Shown here: positions 16,055 to 38,100 of the stretch, one piece after another
Position numbering within the stretch: position 1 is the stretch's first letter
Layout: each line of letters starts with the position of its first letter
DNA from: Streptomyces cyaneogriseus subsp. noncyanogenus
GTDB taxonomy: Bacteria; Actinomycetota; Actinomycetes; Streptomycetales; Streptomycetaceae
DNA: 64,000 nt
NCBI RefSeq assembly: GCF_000931445.1
Contig: NZ_CP010849.1
Location: forward strand, 7,254,001 to 7,318,000
Direction of reading: 5' to 3'
Notes under the pieces: model-generated
The model's input: only the letters and a program-made list of their open reading frames with translations
Database searches by the model: none
What the model was told of the DNA's origin: nothing
Made by a program: the position numbers and the translations under genes

Positions 16055-16717
16055 TCACCGGCTCCCCGCGCTCCCGGGCAGGTCGAACCCGAGTTCCGCC
16101 GCGGCCCGGGCCGGGGTCGGCTGCGTCCAGCGCCCGGCCATCGCCGTGTGCGACGACAGCGAGCGCAGTTCGGCCCGGTCCAGGTAGAGCGTGCCGTCGA
16201 GATGGTCGGTCTCGTGCTGCACGATCCGCGCGGGCCAGCCGGAGAACACCTCGTCCACCGCCGCGCCGTGCTCGTCCCGCGCGCGCAGCCGCACCCGGGC
16301 GTGCCGCGCCACCACCGCCTGCCAGCCCGGCACGCTCAGACAACCCTCGAAGAACGCGGCCCGGGCGGTGCCCACGGGCTCGTACGACGGATTGACCAGC
16401 ACCCGGAACGGCTGCGGCACCCGCCCGCGCGCCACCCGCACCTCCTCGGGGACCGGCGCCGGATCCTCGATCACCGCGATCCGCAGGGCCACGCCGACCT
16501 GCGGCGCCGCCAGACCCACCCCCGCGGCCGCGCGCATCGTGACGCGCAGCGCCTCGGCGAACCGCGCCAGCAGCGGCGGTTCCAACTGGCCGTCGAAGGG
16601 TTCGGTGCCCCGCCGCAGGACCGGGTCGCCGGCCGTGACGATGGGCAACGGGACGCCGTCGGCGAGGAGTTCCTCCACCTGTTCGGCAACCGGACCGCGT
16701 TCACGTGCAGTTCCCAT
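16055..16717 (-). CDS. def: Peptide deformylase
   Basis: All three deformylase motifs are present in the 220-residue protein: GVGLAAPQ (66-73), EGCLS (124-128, with the metal-binding Cys126) and QHETDHLDG (the HExxH at 168-172). The enzyme removes the N-formyl group from nascent proteins using Fe(II). It is longer than the E. coli enzyme, as is usual in Streptomyces, which often has several paralogues. The start ATG at 16717 lacks a strong ribosome binding site. The gene converges on the disulfide oxidoreductase with only 13 bp between stops. It is not in the NRPS operon, although a spare deformylase near a cluster can serve resistance. Confidence 0.92.
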   Translation of the reverse strand: MGTARERGPVAEQVEELLADGVPLPIVTAGDPVLRRGTEPFDGQLEPPLLARFAEALRVTMRAAAGVGLAAPQVGVALRIAVIEDPAPVPEEVRVARGRVPQPFRVLVNPSYEPVGTARAAFFEGCLSVPGWQAVVARHARVRLRARDEHGAAVDEVFSGWPARIVQHETDHLDGTLYLDRAELRSLSSHTAMAGRWTQPTPARAAAELGFDLPGSAGSR

Positions 16718-16849
16718 CGGGCCAGCATGTCACGGCGCCCGGCCGCACCCGGGCCCTTCGGCCGAGCGCACCTCCCGCTCCGTGGCGGGCAGGCCCGTCC
16801 CGGGCAGGGGGCCCGGCCCCGGGCGGTGCCGGGTGCCGGGCCCCGGGCT

Positions 16850-17197
16850 TCACGCCTGCCCGAAGTCGCCCGCGAGCGCGGCGGCGATGCGCAGGTGCGA
16901 CTCCGCCTCGTCCTGCCGCCCCTGCCGTTGCAGGGTCCGGCCCAGCATCAGCCGTGCGTAGTGCTCCACCGGATCGCGTTCGACGATGACGCGCAGCTCC
17001 GCCTCCGCCCGCCGCAACTGGGCCGAGTGGTAGTAGGAGCGCGCCAGCAGCAGCCGCGGCCCGGTCTGCTCCGGCACCTCCTCGACCAGTCCGGTCAGGA
17101 CACGGGCGGCGGCGGTGTAGTCCTTGGCGCCGAAGAACATCCGCGCGCGCTCCCAGCGCTCGGCCGGGCTCCCGTGGTCGTAGTACGTGCTGTCCAC
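16850..17197 (-). CDS. Small tetratricopeptide-repeat protein
   Basis: The 115-residue protein consists of about two to three TPR helix pairs (for example RARMFFGAKDYTAAARVLTGLVEEVP, then ARSYYHSAQLRRAEAELRVIVERDP and LMLGRTLQRQGRQDEAESHLRIA). It has no enzymatic motif or signal peptide, so a scaffold or adaptor role is likely. The GTG at 17197 has an excellent GAAGGAGG seven bases upstream. It lies upstream of the deformylase gene on the same strand with a 132-bp gap, so co-transcription is possible but not certain. Confidence 0.8.
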   Translation of the reverse strand: MDSTYYDHGSPAERWERARMFFGAKDYTAAARVLTGLVEEVPEQTGPRLLLARSYYHSAQLRRAEAELRVIVERDPVEHYARLMLGRTLQRQGRQDEAESHLRIAAALAGDFGQA

Positions 17198-18049
17198 TCG
17201 CGGCCTCCTTCATCGGGTGGAGAGCAGGAGAACCACGGCCGGTCGTCAAACATTCCACTACTTGCCCCCGGGAGGACGACGGCCGACGGAACCCCGGTGA
17301 ACGCGCGGAACGGCCCGGCCGAAAAAGTCGGGCCATCAGGTGTTTGGGTCGGAAAACCGGGGGCACCCGACGCGTCGGCGGGCCGGACGGCGTGCCGTAC
17401 ACGCAGGGAGCCCCGCCGAAAGTCGCGCGACGGTCACGCAAACGAGCCACAATGGCACCCACCGTTAAGATTCGCCGGGTTGCCATCGGGTGACCCACGG
17501 TGAAGACTGTGGCCGGTTCGACCGGGGGCGGGGGTGTATGGGTACGCACGGGCGAGATTCGCCAAGTCCCGTACGTCATGCGGATTTTGCGCGTAATCTC
17601 TGCTCTTGGCTCGGACGTACGGCCGGTACGGCCGGCCATGTGTACGCAGGTGCCGGGGTCGGGTACCGCGCAGGCGCTGCGCGGAGGTGCACTGGGGGAG
17701 TGGGGGAGTGATGATGTCGGTGCGGACCACGCAACAGCAGCCACCGCTTGTCCGTGGACGGGGACGGTCCGGAAGGGCGACGCCGTGGGCCTGTTGACGT
17801 ACCCCTGAACCACCCGGACGACCCGCACGGCACGGCCGTAACCCCCGGCGCCACGCCCGGGACCGTGCCGCCCGGCCCCGCACCACGAAGGCGCGGGCAC
17901 CCGCCGGGTCCGCCGCACCCCCCACAGTGCCGAACCGCGTCTCCGGACGGCCATGGCCGCCGGTGGCGCGTTGCCCCGCGCGTCACGGGCACCCGCGTCC
18001 GCCCCGTCCGGGACGGCGACATGCCCGCGCGCCACCCAAGGGAGAAAAG
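17198..18049. other. Long intergenic region before the NRPS operon; no convincing gene
   Basis: No open frame in these 852 bp has both family similarity and a ribosome binding site. The stretch 17460-17620 is less GC-rich than its surroundings. It holds a candidate promoter (TTGCCA at 17480-17485, 17 bp, AAGACT at 17503-17508) and a direct repeat of TACGGCCGG near 17620. A lone TTGACG at 17794-17799 has no matching -10 box. The region probably carries the start of the P450-cyclase-NRPS transcript, which would then have a leader of several hundred bases. Confidence 0.45.
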
Positions 18050-19258
18050 GTGACCAGCAACCAACTGACCGAGCGGCGCTCACCCTTCGACGCGCTGGCC
18101 GACCGGTGGCGTTCCCTGCGCGAGGCCGGACCCGTGCGCCACGACGAGCGGCAGGGCGTGTGGCAGGTCGTGGACCACCACGGCGTGAGCACCGTGCTCG
18201 GCGATCCGGCCACCTACTCCTCCGACATGTCGCCGATCGCTCCCGCGCAGGAAGACTTCGACGCCTTCCGGCAGGGCAACTTCGTCGGCATGGACCCGCC
18301 GCACCACCGCAAGCTGCGCACGCTGGTGAGCCAGGCGTTCACCCCCAGGACCGTGCAGGGGCTCGCCCCGCGCATCGAGGCGGTGGCCACCCGGCTGCTG
18401 GACGGTGTCGCCGACCGGGACCGCTTCGACCTGGTCGACACCCTCGCCTATCCGCTCCCCATCATCGTCATCGCCGAACTGCTGGGCGTACCGGCCGAGG
18501 ACCACCCGCTCTTCCAGGAGTGGGCGAGCACCCTCTTCGGCGGCGAACAGCTCGGGGAGGCCCCCGACATGGCCGACCTGGAACGCGCGCTGGAGGCCAT
18601 CGCCCCCACCGTGCGGGAGATGAACGGCTACGTCCTGGACCACATCCGCCGCCGGCGCGCCGACCCCGGCGACGACCTCACCAGCCGCCTGCTCGGCGCC
18701 GAGGTCGACGGCGTCCGCCTGACCGACCAGGAGATCGTCGGGTTCGTCGCCCTGCTGCTGGTCGCCGGGCACATCACCACCACCGCGCTGCTCGGCAACG
18801 CCGTCGTCGCCTTCGACCGGGAGCCCGGCACCTTCGACGCGCTGCGCGCCGACCCCGGCCGGATCCCCGACGCGCTGGAGGAAGTGCTGCGCTGGCTGCC
18901 GCCCTTCCCCGAACTGGGCCGCCGCACCACGCGCCGTGTCACCCTCGGCGGCCACGAGATCCCGGCCGACACGCTGGTCATGGCCCACCTGGGCGCCGCC
19001 AACCGCGACCCGGCCCGCTTCCCCGACCCGGACACCTTCGACGTCACCCGCACTCCCAATCCCCATCTCACGTTCGGGCACGGCATCCACTTCTGCTTCG
19101 GCGCGCACCTCGCGCGGCTGGAGGCACGCATCGGGACACGCCTGCTGCTTGAACGTTTCCGCAGTCTGGGCGTCCCCTCCTACGACGACGTCACCCACCA
19201 GAATCCCGCCGTCATCGTCGGCGTACGCCACCTGCCCGTCGAGGTCACCCGGACCTAG
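18050..19258 (+). CDS. Cytochrome P450
   Basis: The 402-residue enzyme is a soluble bacterial P450. It shows the I-helix oxygen-activation motif AGHITT (239-244), the K-helix ExxR (Glu278-Arg281), and the haem loop FGHGIHFCFG with the cysteine ligand at 349. The GTG at 18050 has GGGAG at 18040-18044; upstream in-frame codons have no P450 similarity. It is the first gene of the NRPS transcription unit, 98 bp before the cyclase gene. Inferred role: oxidation, for example hydroxylation, of a carrier-bound residue or of the finished peptide. No dedicated ferredoxin gene is adjacent, so electron transfer would use proteins encoded elsewhere. Confidence 0.92.
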   Translation: MTSNQLTERRSPFDALADRWRSLREAGPVRHDERQGVWQVVDHHGVSTVLGDPATYSSDMSPIAPAQEDFDAFRQGNFVGMDPPHHRKLRTLVSQAFTPRTVQGLAPRIEAVATRLLDGVADRDRFDLVDTLAYPLPIIVIAELLGVPAEDHPLFQEWASTLFGGEQLGEAPDMADLERALEAIAPTVREMNGYVLDHIRRRRADPGDDLTSRLLGAEVDGVRLTDQEIVGFVALLLVAGHITTTALLGNAVVAFDREPGTFDALRADPGRIPDALEEVLRWLPPFPELGRRTTRRVTLGGHEIPADTLVMAHLGAANRDPARFPDPDTFDVTRTPNPHLTFGHGIHFCFGAHLARLEARIGTRLLLERFRSLGVPSYDDVTHQNPAVIVGVRHLPVEVTRT

Positions 19259-19356
19259 CCGAGCCGGTCTTCGCACACCGCCCCGGCCCGTACCGCTCCC
19301 CCCACCGGGCCGCCGCGTCCCCCGTCAGAGCCGCAGTCACCAGGAGTCCCCTTCCC

Positions 19357-20856
19357 ATGCCGTACCCCACCGCCGCTCCGGTCGCCGAACGGCGGCCGTC
19401 CCCGGACCGCCGCACGCTCCAGAACCGTCTGGACGACCTCGCCCGCGCCCACGGGGTGCCCGGCGCCCAACTCGCCGTGCACACGGGTACCCAGGTGATC
19501 AGCGTGCACACGGGCACGGCCGACGCCGCCACCGGCAGTCCCTTCACCGCCGACACCGCCGTCCCGCTCGGCTCGGTCACCAAGCTCTATACGGCCGCGG
19601 CCGTCCTGCTCCTCGCCGACGACGGCGACCTCGACCTCGACGAGCCCGCCGCCGCGATCCTGCCGGAGCTGCGCGCGTTACCCGAGGTGACCATACGTCA
19701 CCTGCTGAGCCACACGGCCGGGCTGCCGAGCGGGCCCGACTCCGACACCGCCGCCGGCCTCACCGCCGCCCGCTACCTCGCGTCGGCCTGCGCCCCCCGC
19801 GACGTCCTGTTCGCCCCCGGCACCGGCTTCTCCTACTCCAACGCCGGCTACACGGCCGCCGGGCGGCTGATCGAGGAAGTCACCGGCATGACCTGGCGGG
19901 AAGCGATACAGGCGCTCCTCCTCGACCCGCTCGGCACCCGTCCCGCCTTCCTCGGCGGACCCGCACCCGACCGGCCCGTCGCCGCCGGCCACGCCCGCAA
20001 CACCGCCTCCGGCCGCCTGCTGTCCGTCGCGCAGAACCTCGCCCCCGCCGAAGCGCCCGCCGGGGCGCTGCTCGCCGGCGCCCTCGATCTGCTCGCCCTC
20101 GGCCGGGCCCTGGTCGGGCGCTCCACCGCCCTGCCGCCCGCCGCCGCCGAGCCGATGCGCCGGCCCGAGCCAGGAGCCCGCCCCGGCGCCCTGGCCGACG
20201 CCTGGGGACCCGGCGCGGCCCTCTTCCGGCGCGAGGGCCGCTGGTGGTGCGGCCACGACGGCAACGCCCACGGCACCTCCTGCCATCTGCGAGCCGAGCC
20301 CGGCACCGGTGTCGTCGTCGCCTTCACCGGCAACTCCAGCTCCGCCACCGCCCTGTGGCGCGACCTCACCGACGACCTCGACGCGCTCACCGGTCTCGCG
20401 GTGCCGACCACACCCGCCCCCGCGCCCGACCGGGGCCGCCCGATCGCGCTCCCCGAGTGCGCCGGCACCTACCGCAACGGCACCACCGAGTACCGCGTGA
20501 GCCTGGACGCCGCCGGCTCCCCGGTCCTCTCCATCGACGGCGACCTGCCCCTGACCCTGGTGTGCTACGCCGACCTGAGCTGCGACCTCGTCGACCCGGC
20601 GACCGGCCGGCACGAACCCGCGGGGCACTTCCACCGCGACCCCCTGACCGGCGTCCTCGACCGCGTGCAGATCTCCGGGCGGGCGGCCCGCCGGACCGCG
20701 GTCGCGGGGACGGGCACCTCCGTGCCCGACACCTCCGGCTCACGCGCCCCCGGCCCGGCATCGCCCGCGACGGGCGGGGCCGTGCCGTTCTCCCGCCGCC
20801 CGGACGGGCCGGCCTGCGCACCGGCCTCGCCCCCACGGTCCGCGCGCACCGCCTGA
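19357..20856 (+). CDS. Stand-alone penicillin-binding-protein-type thioesterase/peptide cyclase (SurE-like)
   Basis: The 499-residue protein has a serine beta-lactamase/class C PBP fold. Motif one is SVTK (nucleophile Ser73, Lys76), motif two is YSN (160-162) and the third-motif position reads HDGN (300-303). A smaller C-terminal domain and a low-complexity tail (about the last 55 residues) follow. There is no signal peptide, so it is cytosolic, unlike true PBPs or secreted esterases. Its place directly before a TE-less NRPS whose last domain is epimerase matches the SurE family, which takes the peptide from the terminal carrier and closes it head to tail. The ATG at 19357 has AGGAG at 19342-19346. 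Leu108 is encoded by TTA (19678-19680), so translation should need the bldA tRNA. An unrelated esterase or D-aminopeptidase role is the alternative. Confidence 0.85.
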   Translation: MPYPTAAPVAERRPSPDRRTLQNRLDDLARAHGVPGAQLAVHTGTQVISVHTGTADAATGSPFTADTAVPLGSVTKLYTAAAVLLLADDGDLDLDEPAAAILPELRALPEVTIRHLLSHTAGLPSGPDSDTAAGLTAARYLASACAPRDVLFAPGTGFSYSNAGYTAAGRLIEEVTGMTWREAIQALLLDPLGTRPAFLGGPAPDRPVAAGHARNTASGRLLSVAQNLAPAEAPAGALLAGALDLLALGRALVGRSTALPPAAAEPMRRPEPGARPGALADAWGPGAALFRREGRWWCGHDGNAHGTSCHLRAEPGTGVVVAFTGNSSSATALWRDLTDDLDALTGLAVPTTPAPAPDRGRPIALPECAGTYRNGTTEYRVSLDAAGSPVLSIDGDLPLTLVCYADLSCDLVDPATGRHEPAGHFHRDPLTGVLDRVQISGRAARRTAVAGTGTSVPDTSGSRAPGPASPATGGAVPFSRRPDGPACAPASPPRSARTA

Positions 20857-20998
20857 CCGGCAGGCCGCTCTCCCCCCACCCTCCCCGCATCCGCATCCGC
20901 ACGCGGACGCGCGCCGCACAGCCGTGTCCCGGCCGCCACGCCCCGGCCAGGACACGCCGTCGTGCGCCGTCCCGTCCCCGCCCCGAAGGACTGCACCC

Positions 20999-35008
<14,010 letters not shown>

Positions 35009-35026
<18 letters not shown>

Positions 35027-35172
35027 TGTATGCTATACGAAGTTATTACGGACTCCATCCTCGGCATCCTCGTATAACTTCGTATAATGTATGCTATACG
35101 AAGTTATTACGGACTCCATCCTCGGCATCCTCGTATAACTTCGTATAATGTATGCTATACGAAGTTATTACG
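35009..35172. repeat. Three tandem loxP-bearing linker copies (454 paired-end linker artefact)
   Basis: Perfect 34-bp loxP sites (ATAACTTCGTATA arms, spacer ATGTATGC) occupy 35013-35046, 35074-35107 and 35135-35168, with a period of 61 bp. Each is flanked by TCG and TACG to give the 42-bp Titanium paired-end linker (copy 1 has one mismatch, C at 35012). The 19 bp between linkers is the same piece of the T-domain gene (starting GACTCCATCC). The AT-rich block is unlike everything around it. It is followed by a second copy (35173-35280) of gene bases 34901-35008 with about four mismatches. Confidence 0.93.
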
Positions 35173-38100
35173 GACTCCATCCTCGGCATCCAGATCGGCT
35201 CCGCCGCCCGCCGCGCCGGTCCCCACCTGACCCCCCGACACCTGTTCACCCACCAGACCGTCGCCGAACTGGCCGCCGCGGCCGGGCGGGCGCCCGCCGC
35301 GGCCACCACCGCCGAACAGGGCCCCGTCGTCGGCGAGGTGCCCCTCACCCCCGTCCAGCACTGGCTGCTGGACACCCTCACCGGCGACCCGGCCGCCTTC
35401 ACCCAGTCGGTCTCCTTCCACGTCGCCGCCGACACCGACCCCGGACTGCTGCGCGCCGCGCTCGCGGCGGTCGCGGAGCACCACGACGCGCTGCGCATGC
35501 GCTACGAGCCGGACGGCGACGGCGGCCGGCGCCAGCTCGGCACCGCGCCCGGCACCGCCCCCCACCTGGAGGTCCGCGACACCGTGCCCGGGGAGGCCGC
35601 GCCGGCCGAGCCGTTCGACCTGCGCACCGGACCCCTGCTGCGGGCCGCGCTGTGCCGTCCCGGCGACGGCGACCGGCCGGTGCTGCTGCTGACCGCCCAC
35701 CACCTGGTGGTGGACGCCGTGTCCTGGCGGGTGATCCTGGAAAACCTGGACACCGCCTACCGGGCGCTGCGCGCCGGGGACCCGGTGGACCTCGGGCCGA
35801 AGACGACGTCCTTCCGCACCTGGGCGCGGCGGCTGGCCGCGCACACCGCCGCGGGCGGCTTCGACGCCGAACTGCCCCACTGGCAGGCCCTGGAGGACAC
35901 CCCGCTGCCGACCGACCTCTCCGGCGCCAACACGGTCGCCTGCGAGGAGACGGTGACCGTCGCCCTGGACCCCGAGGACACCCGCCGTCTGCTCCAGGAC
36001 GTACCGGAGGTCTACCGCACCCGGATCGACGACGTGCTGCTGTGCGCCCTGGGCCGGGTCCTGGCCCGCTGGACGGGACGCGACCGGGTGGCGGTGACCC
36101 TGGAGGGCCACGGCCGCGAGGAGCTGTTCGCCGAGGCCGACCTGGCCCGCACCGTCGGGTGGTTCACCACGATGTACCCGGTCGCCCTGGACGTCCCGCG
36201 CGAGGCGGACACCGCGGCCGTGCTGAAGTCGGTCAAGGAGAACCTGCGCGCCGTCCCGCACGGCGGCCTCGGCTACGGCGCCCTGCGGTACCTGCACCCG
36301 ACGGCCGGCGGCCGCCTGCCCGCACTGCCGCAGATCACCTTCAACTACCTGGGCCGGCAGGACTGGAACGCGACACCGGGCGGCCTGCTGCACGCCCCGC
36401 ACGACGGCCTGGCGGGCGGCATGGACCGCGACGCGCGGCGCCCGCACCTCATCGACGTGCTCGGCCGGGTCACCGACAAGCGGCTGGAGTTCACCTGGTC
36501 CTACTCGCGCGAGCTGCACCACCGGGACACCATCGCCCGGCTCGCCGCCGAGACCGCCCGGGAACTGCGCGCCCTGGTCCGGCACTGCGCCGCGCCCGGC
36601 GCCGGGGGCCGCACCCCGTCGGACTTCCCGCTGGCCGGCCTCGACCAGGCGGCCGTGGACCGGCTGGTGGGCACCGGCCGCGAGGTCACCGACGTCTACC
36701 CCCTCACCCCCACCCAGGCCGGCATGGTCGTGCACGCCCTGGACGAGCCCGGCGAGGGCCTGTACGTCGAGCAGATCACGTTCGTGGTGGACGGGGTCCG
36801 CGATCCGCGGACGCTGGCCGCCGCCTGGCAGCACGTCGTCGACCGCACCCCGGTCCTGCGCACCGCCGTCGTCCTGCACGGCGTACCCGAACCACTGCAA
36901 ACCGTGCACCGCACCGCCCGGCTCCCCGTCACCGAGCACGACTGGTCGGGACTGCCGGACCCGGAACGGGAAGCGGAACTGGCGCGGCTGCTGGCCGCGG
37001 ACCGGGCCCGCGGCATGACCCTGGACCGGCCGCCGCTGCTGCGCCTGGCCCTGATCCGGCTGGGCCCGGACGAGGTACGGGTGGTGTGGACCTTCCACCA
37101 CGTACTGCTGGACGGCTGGAGCGTCTTCCACGTCCTCGCCGACGTCCTGGCCTGCCACGCGGCGCTCGCCCGCGGCGAGGAGCCGCGGCTGCCCGAGCGG
37201 CGGCCGTTCGCGGACTACGCCGCCTGGCTCGCCGCCCGCGACACCGCGGGCGCCGAGGAGCACTGGCGCCGAGCCCTCGGCGACCTCACCGCGCCCACGC
37301 CGCTGCCGTACGACACCCGGCCCGCGCCGGGCGCGCCGGCCCGCTCGGGCACCTGGCTGTCGCAGCGGCTCGGCACCGAGGAGACCGCCCGGCTGCGGGA
37401 GTTCGCCCGCCGCCACCGGCTCACCCTCAACACGGTCGTACAGGGCGCGTGGGCGCTGCTGCTGTCCCGGTGGAGCGGCGCGGGGGAGGTGTGCTTCGGC
37501 ACCACCGTCTCCGGACGCCCGGCGGACCTGCCCGGCGCGGACACCATCACCGGGCTGTTCATCACCACCCTGCCCGCCCGGATCGCCGTCGACGGGCAGG
37601 CCCGGTGCGCGTCCTGGCTCCAGGAGGTGCAGCGGGCGCGCGCCGAGGACCGGCGCTTCGACCATGTGCCGCTGAACCGGCTGCGGGCGCTGAGCGGACT
37701 GCCCGACGGCACGGCGCTCTTCGACAGCCTGCTCGTCTTCGAGAACTACCCCGTCGGCGACGCGACGGCCGGCGCCCACGGCGTCCGGGTGCGCGAGCTG
37801 GACGCCCGCGAGGCCACCAACTACCCGCTCACCGTGGTGGTGTCGCCCGGCGACCGGCTCGCCGTCGAACTCGGCTACGACCCGCGCTACTTCCAGGAGG
37901 CGACGGCCCGCTCCCTGGCCGCGCAGCTCCTGCACACCCTGCACGGCCTGGCCGCCGCCGGGGAGACGGCGCGGCTGGACGACCTGGACGTCCTGCCGCC
38001 GCGGGAACGCGCGCGGCTGCTCGCCGGGCCCGCACGTCCCGCGCTGGACCCGGCGCCGATGCTGACCCTGCCCGCCCTGATCGAAGCGGCCGTGGACCGC

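Noticed and set aside
16055..16717. Peptide deformylase as the self-resistance gene of the cluster
   Set aside because: It is on the other strand, separated from the operon by another gene and about 1.3 kb, and Streptomyces commonly carries several deformylases. Nothing suggests the peptide targets deformylase.
17500..17808. A 102-residue open frame upstream of the P450
   Set aside because: No ribosome binding site, no recognisable domain, and a composition like other shadow frames.
19357..20856. A beta-lactamase resistance gene or a cell-wall PBP
   Set aside because: No signal peptide or membrane anchor is visible and the gene sits inside an NRPS operon lacking a TE, so a cytosolic peptide cyclase fits better.
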